Notes under the pieces: model-generated
What the model saw: only the letters and a program-made list of their open reading frames with translations
Databases searched by the model: none
What the model was told of the DNA's origin: nothing
In this document: in pieces, positions 49,929 through 58,021 of the stretch
Layout of the letters: every line of letters starts with the position of its first letter
Numbering within the stretch: position 1 is the first letter of the stretch
Assembly: GCA_902364065.1 (NCBI GenBank)
Contig: CABJCJ010000009.1
Location: forward strand, 1 to 64,000
Length of the DNA: 64,000 nt
Source of the DNA: Veillonellaceae bacterium SB90
GTDB taxonomy: Bacteria; Bacillota; Negativicutes; Selenomonadales; Selenomonadaceae
Direction: 5' to 3'
Program-made: the position numbers and the translations under genes

Positions 49929-50711
49929 TTATTTCTGCTCACCGAACCATTTTGCATAGATCTTGTCGTACTCGCCGTTCTCCTTGAGCTTCTTGAGTGC
50001 GTCGTTGATCTTCGTCTGGAGTTCCGTATTGTCCTTGGCGAGGGCAATGCCGTAATCCTCAGCCGTCAGGCGCTCCGGCAGAGCCTTGACACCCGTCTCA
50101 CCGCTCTTGGTGATGTAGTAATCATTGACCGGACGGTCGTTGACAACAGCATCGACACCATTGGCCTTGAGTTCCATGAAGCAGTCAGCCGGCGTGTTGA
50201 GCTCCTTGACCTCGACGCCGCCGAGCTTCTTGACGGCCTCAGCACTCGTCGTGCCGATCTGGACCGCAACCTTGTGGCCCTTGAGGTCCTGGAAGCTCTT
50301 GATGCCCTGCTCATCGGCGCGGACAACCATCGTCAGGCCGGACTGATAATAGGGATCCGAGAAGAGTACGTTTTCCTTGCGCTCATCGTTGATCGTCATG
50401 CCGGAAATGATGACATCGATGTTCTTGGCCTGCAGGGCCGGGATCAGGCCATCAAAGCCGATGTTCTGAATCTCGACATCGTAGCCCATCTCCTTGCCGA
50501 CGGCGCGGATGAGATCCATATCGAAGCCCTGGTATTCCTTCTGGCCTTCATCCTGGAACTCGAATGGAGCGAAGTCGATGGAAGAACCAACCTTCAGGAC
50601 CTTCGCGCTGGAACTGCTGCTGGAGCTCCCGCCATTGCCGCCGCAGCCGGCAAATGCCGTAACAGCGAAGACACAGGCAGCTGCGAGAGCCAGTAATTTT
50701 TTCATCTTCAT
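49929..50711 (-). CDS. Amino acid ABC transporter substrate-binding lipoprotein (second importer)
   Basis: A 260-residue SBP_bac_3 lipoprotein with lipobox 'TAFAGC' (Cys about 22) and a Gly/Ser linker. The body has 'KVGSSIDFAPFEFQDEGQKE' and 'FDGLIPALQAKNIDVIISGM', near glutamine/arginine-type binding proteins. The start at 50711 is behind GAGAGGG; upstream ATGs are beyond the promoter-proximal hairpin and not used. Confidence 0.93.
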   Translation of the reverse strand: MKMKKLLALAAACVFAVTAFAGCGGNGGSSSSSSSAKVLKVGSSIDFAPFEFQDEGQKEYQGFDMDLIRAVGKEMGYDVEIQNIGFDGLIPALQAKNIDVIISGMTINDERKENVLFSDPYYQSGLTMVVRADEQGIKSFQDLKGHKVAVQIGTTSAEAVKKLGGVEVKELNTPADCFMELKANGVDAVVNDRPVNDYYITKSGETGVKALPERLTAEDYGIALAKDNTELQTKINDALKKLKENGEYDKIYAKWFGEQK

Positions 50712-50753
50712 ACAAAATCCCTCTCTCTCAAAATAATCGCCTTTCACAAAAGA

Positions 50754-50779
50754 AAGCCCGGAAACGCATTCCCGGGCTT
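50754..50779 (-). terminator. Hairpin with T-run in the leader of the second importer operon
   Basis: AAGCCCGG/CCGGGCTT with ten-base loop, then TCTTTT on the minus strand. It ends the zinc-ribbon transcript, but it also lies downstream of the importer promoter (50800-50828), so it may act as an attenuator. Confidence 0.75.
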
Positions 50780-50799
50780 CGTTGCTCATATGCATGTTT

Positions 50800-50828
50800 A
50801 TTATAGCATGCTGCATAAAGAATCGCAA
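50800..50828 (-). promoter_or_regulatory. Promoter of the second ABC importer operon
   Basis: TTGCGA (50823-50828) and TATAAT (50800-50805) with 17-base spacing on the minus strand. GCATG and CATGC flank the -10 box as an inverted repeat (spacer 10), a possible operator. Confidence 0.78.
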
Positions 50829-50864
50829 GAGAGATCCCTGCGGTTCCTGTCTTTCTTTATGCGA

Positions 50865-51149
50865 TTACTGTGCGCGTCTCTTGTTGAAGCAGTCGCGGCA
50901 GTATACCGGACGATCGTTCTTCGGCTCGAACGGAACCTCCGTTTCCTTGCCGCAGTCTGCGCAGACGACCTTGTACATCTTGCGCTGCTCACCGCCCTCA
51001 CGGCTGCGGCGGCGCTTGTCGCGGCAATCACGGCAGCGTGCTGGTTCGTTCTCAAAGCCTTTCTCAGCATAAAATTCCTGCTCACCAGCGGTGAAGATGA
51101 ATTCTTTACCACATTCTTTGCACGTGAGTGTCTTGTCTTGGTATTCCAT
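50865..51149 (-). CDS. Zinc-ribbon protein with two paired CxxC sites
   Basis: A 94-residue basic protein with two halves, each with two CxxC pairs: 'CKECGKEF' with 'CRDCRDKRR', and 'CADCGKET' with 'CRDCFNKRR'. This is the CxxC-x17-CxxC zinc-ribbon type. It may bind nucleic acid or act as a structural zinc protein; the role is unknown. The ATG follows AAGGGGA. Single gene. Confidence 0.88.
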   Translation of the reverse strand: MEYQDKTLTCKECGKEFIFTAGEQEFYAEKGFENEPARCRDCRDKRRRSREGGEQRKMYKVVCADCGKETEVPFEPKNDRPVYCRDCFNKRRAQ

Positions 51150-51341
51150 AAGATAATCCCCTTACTAAAAATAGAAATAAACTTCAGATGTCCGCTTCCC
51201 TATAAGCAGAAAATGCTAAGAAAAAGAACGTCTATAAATACAGTATACTTGTTATTATCATAAAGTGCAAGTAATTTTTTTATTGTGTAAAAATTCCGCT
51301 GAATTAGAAACAATAACCATCGCGTCAAACAACGCAAAAAG

Positions 51342-51384
51342 CAGGCTGTCTGCCGCGGGGAACACACGCGCGGCAGACAGCCTG
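51342..51384 (-). terminator. Terminator of the P1B ATPase cassette
   Basis: A perfect 16-base stem (CAGGCTGTCTGCCGCG and complement) with CTTTTTG after it on the minus strand. The rest of 51150-51416 is AT-rich leader for the zinc-ribbon gene. Confidence 0.9.
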
Positions 51385-51416
51385 TCCAAAAAATCATGAT
51401 TTGAGAATGAAGAGAA

Positions 51417-53513
51417 TCAACGGCGCTTGCGGCGAACAAAGGCGCGCTGCTCGGGCCGCAGGATGCGGCAGCTGTTGAGCACGACAGCCAGTGTAGCCGT
51501 GTTGTGGATGACGGCTGCCCACAAGGGATTGATGCGTCCGAGTGCTCCGAGGAGCATCGCCGCACTGTTGACGAGGATCGTCGCCATGAAGTTCTGATGC
51601 ACGAGATCCATCGTGCGGCGGCCGAGCTGCAGAGCCTCCATGAGTCTCGACGGGTCCTCCGAATGAATCGTGACAGCCGAAGACTCCGCGGCGATATCCG
51701 TCTGGCGGCCGCCGAGTGACACGCCGACGTCGGCAAAGGCCAGCGCCGGCGCATCGTTGATGCCATCGCCGACCATCATGACCGTGCCGTGCTGCTTGAG
51801 CTTGTTGACATAATCGGATTTATCCTCCGGCAGGATTTCCGCATAATAGGAATCGATGTCCATGCTGCGGGCCACTTCCTGTGCGACCGGCTTGCTGTCA
51901 CCCGTGAGCATGACGATTTCATCAATGCCGTAGCGGCGCATTTGATTGAGCGTCTTCTTCATCTTGGGACGAATCGGATCCTCGATGCCGATGACGCCGA
52001 TGAGCTGTTCATCGCGAGCCACGTAGAGGAGATTCTTGCTCGTGAGTCCCGCATCGAGCGTTTCGGGATCCGTGATGCCATGCTCGGCAAGGAATTTCTT
52101 GCTGCCCACGCGGACCACGCCGCCGTGGAAGCCCTCAAAATCAGGCACTTCCGCCTGCATGCCGCGCGCCACGATGGTCTTCGAAGTCTTATGATGCGGC
52201 GTCTCCCAGTTCTTCTCCTTGACGTATTTCTGAATGGCAACGGCCAGCGGATGAACGGAATGCAGCTCCGCCGAAGCGGCGAGCAGAACCGTCTCCTTCT
52301 CCGTGACGCCCTGCGCGGTCTTGACAAAGGAAATCTGCGGCACGCCCACCGTCAGCGTGCCCGTCTTGTCGAGCACAACGGTATCCGTCTCGGCCAGGGC
52401 CTCGATGTAGTTGCCGCCCTTGACGAGAATACCGCGCTTCGCGGCCGCGCCGATGGCAGCCGAGATGGCCGTGGCTGTCGAAAGCTTGAGGCCGCAGGAA
52501 AAGTCGATGAACAGGAGATTCAGGACACGCTGCCAGTCCCGCGTCGCGCCATAAACGATGGCTGCACCGAGGAACGACACCGGCACGAGGAAATTGGCCA
52601 TCTGGTCGGCAAAGTTCTGCACCGGCGCCTTGCGCGTCTGCGCTTCCTCGACGAGATGGACGATGTGCGCAAGGCTCGTATCCTTGCCGACTTTCTCCAC
52701 GGCAATGACGAGCTCACCGGCTTCGACGACAGAGCCCGCATATACGGGCGAGCCCTTGTGCTTCATGGCCGGATTGGACTCACCTGTGATCGATGCCTGA
52801 TTGATGGCGGCATCGCCGGAGATGACGCGGCCATCGATGACAATCTTCTCACCGGTATGCGCGGCGATGACATCGCCGGCTTTGACCTCTTCGACGGGTA
52901 CCTTGCGCTCGACCTCTCCATCGACGAGCCATACGTAGCGCTGATCGATCGAGAGCAGGCCGGAAATATGGCTGCGCGCGCGTTCTGCCGCGTAGCTCGT
53001 CAGCATTTCCGCACCGTTGGAAATGGCAAGCAGCGTCAGGCTCGATTCCGGCTTGCCGGCCAGTACCGAAGCGATGACAGCCGTCGCCGTCAGTGTATCA
53101 GCATTGGGCTGATGATCCTTGACCATGCCCTGTATGCCATTCTGGATGAACTTGCGGGCAATGCCGAGCACGAGCAGGCTCCTGACGACCTTGAGGCTCA
53201 GGAAGAGCTGCGGCTGCGTGCGGCGCAGGACTTCCATGCCGGCAAAGCTCGCAAGCGAGAACAAGGCATCACGGCGGTACTCCGCGAGGCGGTCAGCCGG
53301 TTTGATGGCTGCTTCCCTGACGTGTTCGACCGTCTCGATGGCCAGGCGCTGGATTTCCCGTACCGGCAGGCGTCCCTGATACCAGATCTGAATGCGCCGC
53401 TCCGCTACCGTCACGGCCTTGACCATGCGGTAGCGGCGTATGGCTGCCGCCAGCCTTGCGCGCTCTTCGCGCGGCAGGCTGGCCTGCAGATTAAAATAAC
53501 AACTTCCGTACAT
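51417..53513 (-). CDS. P1B-type heavy-metal-translocating ATPase with non-standard intramembrane motif
   Basis: A 698-residue P-type ATPase. The N-terminal ~75 residues look like an HMA_2-type domain lacking CxxC. Core motifs: 'TGES' (243-246), phosphorylation 'DKTGT' (382-386), the P1B 'HP' dipeptide ('SVHPLA', about 421), and 'GDGINDAPALAFADVGV'. In place of the CPC/CPx metal motif there is 'FSCGLKLST' (about 338-346): Cys is kept, Pro is lost. The ion is unknown; iron or manganese are possible from the context. Start ATG (53513) overlaps the previous stop (TAATG), so it is translationally coupled. Confidence 0.9.
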   Translation of the reverse strand: MYGSCYFNLQASLPREERARLAAAIRRYRMVKAVTVAERRIQIWYQGRLPVREIQRLAIETVEHVREAAIKPADRLAEYRRDALFSLASFAGMEVLRRTQPQLFLSLKVVRSLLVLGIARKFIQNGIQGMVKDHQPNADTLTATAVIASVLAGKPESSLTLLAISNGAEMLTSYAAERARSHISGLLSIDQRYVWLVDGEVERKVPVEEVKAGDVIAAHTGEKIVIDGRVISGDAAINQASITGESNPAMKHKGSPVYAGSVVEAGELVIAVEKVGKDTSLAHIVHLVEEAQTRKAPVQNFADQMANFLVPVSFLGAAIVYGATRDWQRVLNLLFIDFSCGLKLSTATAISAAIGAAAKRGILVKGGNYIEALAETDTVVLDKTGTLTVGVPQISFVKTAQGVTEKETVLLAASAELHSVHPLAVAIQKYVKEKNWETPHHKTSKTIVARGMQAEVPDFEGFHGGVVRVGSKKFLAEHGITDPETLDAGLTSKNLLYVARDEQLIGVIGIEDPIRPKMKKTLNQMRRYGIDEIVMLTGDSKPVAQEVARSMDIDSYYAEILPEDKSDYVNKLKQHGTVMMVGDGINDAPALAFADVGVSLGGRQTDIAAESSAVTIHSEDPSRLMEALQLGRRTMDLVHQNFMATILVNSAAMLLGALGRINPLWAAVIHNTATLAVVLNSCRILRPEQRAFVRRKRR

Positions 53514-54151
53514 TATACCGTTCGCCAACCTCTCATCAGTGACAAGGCCCACCAGAGCATCTGCGCGCCTGATGGCGAAGTCTGTGTCATAATCATCTTG
53601 CGCAGGCCGCGCAGGCCAAACAGCAGGGAGGCCAGAGAACTCATGTCAAACAAGCCGCCCGTGCTGTGCTTGATCCAGGCGGAAAAAGCGCGGGCCGAGC
53701 CGCGGATGCTGCGCGTGACACTGCCCGCGTGCGACTCATCCGGCAGCCGGTCTTCTGTATCTGCGCGGCCCCTGTGCCCAAAGATATGATCACGCAGCCA
53801 GGCTGCCAGGCCTTCAATCTTCAGTGCATCCGCCTCCTCGAAGCAGAACAGGATGCTGCCGCTTAAGGCATTGACCTCCACGCTCCTGACAAAATCCAGG
53901 CGTGAAAGATTTTCCTCGAGGATACTCGCCAGTCCTGCGGAAATGACAGCAGCCTGGTAACGCCGGCGGCCCGGCAAAGCGGAAACGAGCTCGAGCCCGT
54001 CCGGCACAGCCTTACTGCGCACCGGACGGGAAAAATGTGCCCGGCGTGCCGAAACGCGCGGCGCACAAGCTCCTGACTGACGACCTCCCAGCATCTGACG
54101 GATGCTCTTGCCAATGGCGGCGCCCATCATGAAACCAGATACATAAGACAT
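53513..54151 (-). CDS. HMA_2-domain protein, large
   Basis: A 212-residue protein. The N-terminus ('SYVSGFMMGAAIGKSIRQML') is Gly-rich and amphipathic; the middle ('LELVSALPGRRRYQAAVI' and 'VRSVEVNALSGSILFCFE') is a ferredoxin-like fold as in the HMA_2 family, without the CxxC of copper chaperones. A C-terminal hydrophobic stretch ('SSLASLLFGLRGL') may touch the membrane. It is coupled to the ATPase gene and probably a partner or regulator domain of it. Confidence 0.72.
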   Translation of the reverse strand: MSYVSGFMMGAAIGKSIRQMLGGRQSGACAPRVSARRAHFSRPVRSKAVPDGLELVSALPGRRRYQAAVISAGLASILEENLSRLDFVRSVEVNALSGSILFCFEEADALKIEGLAAWLRDHIFGHRGRADTEDRLPDESHAGSVTRSIRGSARAFSAWIKHSTGGLFDMSSLASLLFGLRGLRKMIMTQTSPSGAQMLWWALSLMRGWRTV

Positions 54152-54154
54152 GGC

Positions 54155-54454
54155 TTACCTCCTCCTCGCATGTGTCATGATATATTCTTCAACTTTGCGC
54201 AAATCACGGTTCGTGCGCAGGATCCCAGGCACATAATGGATGAGGATGGAGCCCGTCACCGTGTTCGTCTCCACGCGCTCAATTTCCCGGAATGCACCGA
54301 GCTGCTGCTGCACCTGCTGTTCCAGGCCGGGATTGCCGATGAGCTTCTTGCTGTGAAGACGCACACGGCCCGGCAGATAAGATGAGATCTCGACCGAGCG
54401 GATGAATAAATCCAGGGTATTCGTAGGAATCTGCAGATTTCCCATGAAATTCAA
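54155..54454 (-). CDS. HMA_2-domain protein, small
   Basis: A 99-residue protein with 'SSYLPGRVRLHSKKLIGNPG' and 'IERVETNTVTGSILIHYVPG', the same ferredoxin-like repeat as in the previous gene ('LPGRRR', 'VNALSGSILF'). No metal-binding Cys. Start: a TTG (54454) behind GGAGGAAA is better spaced than the ATG at 54445. Three bases separate it from the larger HMA_2 gene. Confidence 0.75.
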   Translation of the reverse strand: MNFMGNLQIPTNTLDLFIRSVEISSYLPGRVRLHSKKLIGNPGLEQQVQQQLGAFREIERVETNTVTGSILIHYVPGILRTNRDLRKVEEYIMTHARRR

Positions 54455-54494
54455 TCGTATTTCCTCCCTAAAACCACAATGGCATGTACAGAAA

Positions 54495-54520
54495 GAGACT
54501 GCCGCAAAGCTGGCAGTCTC
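54495..54520 (-). terminator. Hairpin between DUF6110-like and small HMA_2 genes
   Basis: GAGACTGCC/GGCAGTCTC with an eight-base loop and TTTCTG behind it: a weak terminator that would raise the first gene over the rest. Confidence 0.65.
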
Positions 54521-54540
54521 CCTTGTCTCATGCAAAACAA

Positions 54541-54756
54541 TCAGTTTTTCTTGGCTTCCTGAGCTGCAATCAGGTCTTCCAGTTCTTCCTTCTGACGCTG
54601 AAGCTCAGCAAGGGGAACTTCGCCAGTCGGAGCGGCCGGCTGAAGAGCGGCCATCTGCTGCTCGCGCTCCTGCATGAAGCGATAGCCGAAGATACCGGCT
54701 ACTGCACCAACAGCAAGACCAATCCAAAAATCTGTCTTCTGGAACATCTCATCCAT
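54541..54756 (-). CDS. Small single-pass membrane protein (DUF6110-like)
   Basis: A 71-residue protein with one N-terminal Gly-rich helix ('FWIGLAVGAVAGIFGYRFM', about 10-28) and a charged, coiled-coil-prone C-terminus ('ELQRQKEELEDLIAAQEAKK'). First gene of the P1B cassette. The layout (helix with GxxxG spacing plus soluble tail) recalls mycobacterial PacL proteins that scaffold P-type ATPases, but no metal-binding motif is visible, so this is analogy only. Confidence 0.75.
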   Translation of the reverse strand: MDEMFQKTDFWIGLAVGAVAGIFGYRFMQEREQQMAALQPAAPTGEVPLAELQRQKEELEDLIAAQEAKKN

Positions 54757-54840
54757 CCTCCTTCACATATCATCGTATATATAATATGCAGACTGCTTAT
54801 TACCCATATTGGCGGGGACTGCACTCTCTATTTCCTTTCC

Positions 54841-54869
54841 ATAATAACACGACTGGTTATCATTATCAA
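54841..54869 (-). promoter_or_regulatory. Promoter of the P1B cassette with Fur-box-like overlap
   Basis: On the minus strand TTGATA (54864-54869) and TATTAT (54841-54846) are 17 bases apart. GATAATGATAACCA starts inside the -35 box; by hand count 14 of 19 positions from 54867 down match the Fur consensus GATAATGATAATCATTATC. A ferric-uptake type repressor would cover the promoter. Confidence 0.6.
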
Positions 54870-54886
54870 AAATAAGAACGTAAAAA

Positions 54887-54918
54887 AATCCCTGCTGGAG
54901 CAAGCCACAGCAGGGATT
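54887..54918 (-). terminator. Terminator of ilvBN
   Basis: AATCCCTGCTG/CAGCAGGGATT stem followed by seven Ts on the minus strand. Confidence 0.93.
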
Positions 54919-54941
54919 GTAACGCTTCCACACCAGCGTGT

Positions 54942-55442
54942 TCACATGTCCTTGACGGGGACCGGACCGCGGGAAATCGCGATGGCCCCTGTGCGGGCAA
55001 TCTCGATGATGCCGTACTCCTTCATGACATCACAGAGTGCATCGATCTTATTCTGTGCACCCGTCAATTCAATGACGACATCCTGCGGCGTCACATCGAC
55101 GATGTTGGCACGGAAGATGTTGACCACATTGATGATGTCCGCGCGATTCTCACGCGTCGCGGCAACCTTGATGAGCACGAGCTCGCGCTCAATGGAATCC
55201 GCCTCGCTGAGATTGACGATCTTGATGACATCGATGAGCTTGCTGAGCTGATTGATGACCTGGTAGAGCTCATTCTCCGATTCTACCGAAACCACAATGT
55301 TGATGCGCGTGACATCCGCATCTTCCGTATAACCGGCCGAAATGCTTTCGATATTGAATGCTCTGCGGCTGATGAGTCCCGATACATGTGTCAGAACTCC
55401 CGGCTTATCGTCGACGAGGACGGCCAGCAGATATTTTTTCAT
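54942..55442 (-). CDS. ilvN: Acetolactate synthase small subunit
   Basis: A 166-residue regulatory subunit with an N-terminal ACT domain ('LAVLVDDKPGVLTHVSGLIS', 'NIESISAGYT') that binds valine for feedback inhibition, and a C-terminal domain that activates the large subunit ('ELVLIKVAA', 'GIIEIARTGAIAISRG'). Start ATG 55442 behind AAAGGGG. It follows ilvB by 59 bases. Confidence 0.95.
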   Translation of the reverse strand: MKKYLLAVLVDDKPGVLTHVSGLISRRAFNIESISAGYTEDADVTRINIVVSVESENELYQVINQLSKLIDVIKIVNLSEADSIERELVLIKVAATRENRADIINVVNIFRANIVDVTPQDVVIELTGAQNKIDALCDVMKEYGIIEIARTGAIAISRGPVPVKDM

Positions 55443-55501
55443 CATAAAACCCCTTTCTATGGCAGCCATGGCGTCACCCGGCGCCATGACACAACGGTTC
55501 C

Positions 55502-57193
55502 TCAAAGATTGCCGAGCACCATCTGATCCAGGCGCTTGCCGCCCGGTACCATCGGCAGGACATTCTCCTCTTCCGGCACGAGCACGTCGATGAGGACAGG
55601 ACCCGGCTGTGCGAGGATCTCCGGCAGGCGCGTCGTGAGCTCCTGCTTCTTCGTCAGGCGATATCCCTTGACGCCCATCGCTTCAGCCAGCTTCACGAAA
55701 TCCGTCTTGCCCTTGAGTTCCGAATGGGAATAATGATGATTGTAGAACAGGCGCTGCCACTGGCCTACCATGCCGAGGATGCAGTTATGGATCACGACGA
55801 CCTTGACGTCAATCCCCTCATCGGCAATCGTCGCAAACTCCTGGCAGTTCATCATGATGCTGCCGTCACCCGAGAAGAGGATGACGCGGCTCTGCGGGCA
55901 GCCGACCTTGGCGCCCATGGCAGCTGGCAGGCCGTAGCCCATCGTGCCCTGGCCGCCGGAGGTCAGGAAATGACGCGGCTTGTAGACCTTGAAGAACTGC
56001 GCAGCCCACATCTGATGCTGGCCAACGTCGGTAACGGCAATCGTGTCCTTGTCCGACAGCTGGCTGATCTTCTCAATCACGGCACCCGGCTTGATGAGGT
56101 CGCCTTCCTCCTGATAGCCGAAGGGGTGCTCGCCCGTCATCTCGATGGCATGGGCCAGCCACGGTGCATAGCGGGCCGGGAAATCATCCTCTGCCGCTTC
56201 GAGCTTGCTGCGCAGGAGCGGCAGTGCCCAGCTGAGATCGCCGATCACGCTGATATCCGCCGTCACATTCTTGTTGATTTCCGCCGGATCGATGTCGAAA
56301 TGAACGATCTTGGCATGCGGGGCAAACTCCGAAACCTTGCCCGTCACGCGGTCGCTGAAGCGCATGCCGACGCAGAGCAAGAGATCGCACTGCTGGATGG
56401 CCATGTTTGCCGCATACGAGCCATGCATGCCGGCAAATTCCAGATAGCCTTTCATATCAGCCGGGATCGTGCCGATACCCAGCAGCGTCGCCGTCGAAGG
56501 CACGCCCAGACGCTCGATGATGGCGCAGAGATCTTCTGACGTATTGGAGATCGTCACGCCGCCGCCCGTGAAGACCAGCGGTTTCTTTGCCTTGCGCAAA
56601 GCTGCGATGACGTCATCGATGTCCTCTTCCCTGCCGGCGCACTCGCCCTTGTAGCCGCGCAGATGAACCGATTCCGGATATTCGTAGTCAAACTTCGCAT
56701 CGAAGACATCCTTGGCAATATCGATGACGACTGGGCCCGGACGGCCCGTGCGGGCAATGTAGAACGCTTCCTTGATGATGCGCGGCAGATTGTGTACATC
56801 CTTGACGAGGTAATTGTGTTTCGTGATGGGCGTCGTGATGCCGCAGATATCCGCCTCCTGGAAGGAATCCTTGCCGATGGAGGCATTGCCGACCTGTCCC
56901 GTGATGCAGACGAGTGGTACCGAATCCGTGCAAGCTGTTGCAATCCCCGTGATGAGGTTCGTTGCACCAGGGCCCGACGTGGCAAAGACCACGCCGACTT
57001 TGCCCGTCGCGCGCGCATAGCCGTCAGCCGCATGGACAGCGCCCTGTTCGTGACGCGTCAGCGTATGCGGGAAATTCATCTTATAAACCGCATCGTATAA
57101 CGTGAGCACAGCGCCTCCGGGATACCCGAAGACCATATCCACGCCTTCTTTCTTCAGGCTCGTAAGGACGGCCTGAGCACCATTCATCTTCAA
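55502..57193 (-). CDS. ilvB: Acetolactate synthase large subunit
   Basis: A thiamine diphosphate and FAD enzyme of about 563 residues that condenses pyruvate with pyruvate or 2-oxobutyrate, the first common step to valine, leucine and isoleucine. 'VFGYPGGAVLTLYDAVY' and the catalytic Glu in 'LTRHEQGAVHAADGYARA' are near the N-terminus; 'GDGSIMMNCQE' is the diphosphate/Mg motif. I place the start at a TTG (57193) after AAGGGGG, matching the family N-terminus; ATGs at 57187 or 57220 are alternatives. A promoter at 57257-57286 leaves a leader too short for a T-box. Confidence 0.95.
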   Translation of the reverse strand: MKMNGAQAVLTSLKKEGVDMVFGYPGGAVLTLYDAVYKMNFPHTLTRHEQGAVHAADGYARATGKVGVVFATSGPGATNLITGIATACTDSVPLVCITGQVGNASIGKDSFQEADICGITTPITKHNYLVKDVHNLPRIIKEAFYIARTGRPGPVVIDIAKDVFDAKFDYEYPESVHLRGYKGECAGREEDIDDVIAALRKAKKPLVFTGGGVTISNTSEDLCAIIERLGVPSTATLLGIGTIPADMKGYLEFAGMHGSYAANMAIQQCDLLLCVGMRFSDRVTGKVSEFAPHAKIVHFDIDPAEINKNVTADISVIGDLSWALPLLRSKLEAAEDDFPARYAPWLAHAIEMTGEHPFGYQEEGDLIKPGAVIEKISQLSDKDTIAVTDVGQHQMWAAQFFKVYKPRHFLTSGGQGTMGYGLPAAMGAKVGCPQSRVILFSGDGSIMMNCQEFATIADEGIDVKVVVIHNCILGMVGQWQRLFYNHHYSHSELKGKTDFVKLAEAMGVKGYRLTKKQELTTRLPEILAQPGPVLIDVLVPEEENVLPMVPGGKRLDQMVLGNL

Positions 57194-57256
57194 TCGAATG
57201 CCCCCTTGTACCTTCGCCATATTGGCTCCAACAAAAAACTCGCGTAAGATTCCTCT

Positions 57257-57286
57257 ATTATACATCAATTGTATACAAGTTTACAA
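57257..57286 (-). promoter_or_regulatory. Promoter of ilvBN with palindrome in spacer
   Basis: TTGTAA (57281-57286) and TATAAT (57257-57262) are 18 bases apart on the minus strand. The spacer holds TTGTATACAA (57269-57278), a perfect ten-base palindrome and a possible repressor site. Confidence 0.7.
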
Positions 57287-57289
57287 TCA

Positions 57290-57970
57290 TTAACGACAAT
57301 TTAATCTCCCAAAGTCGCTTGTAAACACAAGTACGTCAACGGAAGCGGCTCCTGCCTCATGGAGCACCCGGGCACAGGCTGCCATCGTAGTCCCTGTCGT
57401 CAGGATATCGTCAAGCAGCAGGAGATGACGTCCGGCAATCGCAGCCCCCGGCTCAGGCACGAAGGCATGCTGCAGGACACGGCGCCGCTCGTGAGGCTGC
57501 AGCGCATAGAGAGGACGGGTGGCGGACTGCCGTCGCAGCAGGCGCTCAGACGGCAGATTCCTGGCAGTCAGGAATCGATCAAATATGGCCTCCACCTGAT
57601 TGAAGCCGCGTTCCCGTTCCCGCGCCGCATGCAGCGGCACAGGCACCGCAACCTCAAGATCAGGCGGCAGATGAATATCCTGCTGCACATGACAAAGATA
57701 CGTATCGATATACGGCAGTGCACTGCGCCGGCGCCGGTATTTGAGATCATGGACCAGGCTGCGCAGGCCGCCGCGATAGACGCCAAGCGCCCAGGCAGAA
57801 CGGACGATTCCTTTTAAGGGAGCCGGCAAAACCAACCGGTGTACGCCGCCAGCCCGTTTCAGGCAGGCCGGGCACCACGAACCGCGCGTCTCCACATACG
57901 CATGACAGAGTGGGCAATGCGGAGGAAACAAGAAATCCAGCAGCGGCTGCCATAAGGAAAACCGAGTCAT
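57290..57970 (-). CDS. ComF family phosphoribosyltransferase-like protein
   Basis: A 226-residue protein with an N-terminal four-Cys zinc site ('CPLCHAY' and 'CPACLKRAGG') and a phosphoribosyltransferase domain with the PRPP loop 'LLLLDDILTTGTTM'. ComF/GntX proteins take part in DNA uptake in Bacillus and Haemophilus; in others the role is unknown. The ATG follows AAAGGAG. No other competence genes are in the window. Confidence 0.92.
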   Translation of the reverse strand: MTRFSLWQPLLDFLFPPHCPLCHAYVETRGSWCPACLKRAGGVHRLVLPAPLKGIVRSAWALGVYRGGLRSLVHDLKYRRRRSALPYIDTYLCHVQQDIHLPPDLEVAVPVPLHAARERERGFNQVEAIFDRFLTARNLPSERLLRRQSATRPLYALQPHERRRVLQHAFVPEPGAAIAGRHLLLLDDILTTGTTMAACARVLHEAGAASVDVLVFTSDFGRLNCR

Positions 57971-58021
57971 GACGCTCCTTTCCAGGCCGCTGTCTCAGCT
58001 CGTACCGCAATGGCCAGAACC

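Noticed and set aside
57194..57256. T-box leader before ilvB
   Set aside because: Leader is too short and has no AGGGTGGNACCGCG-type box.
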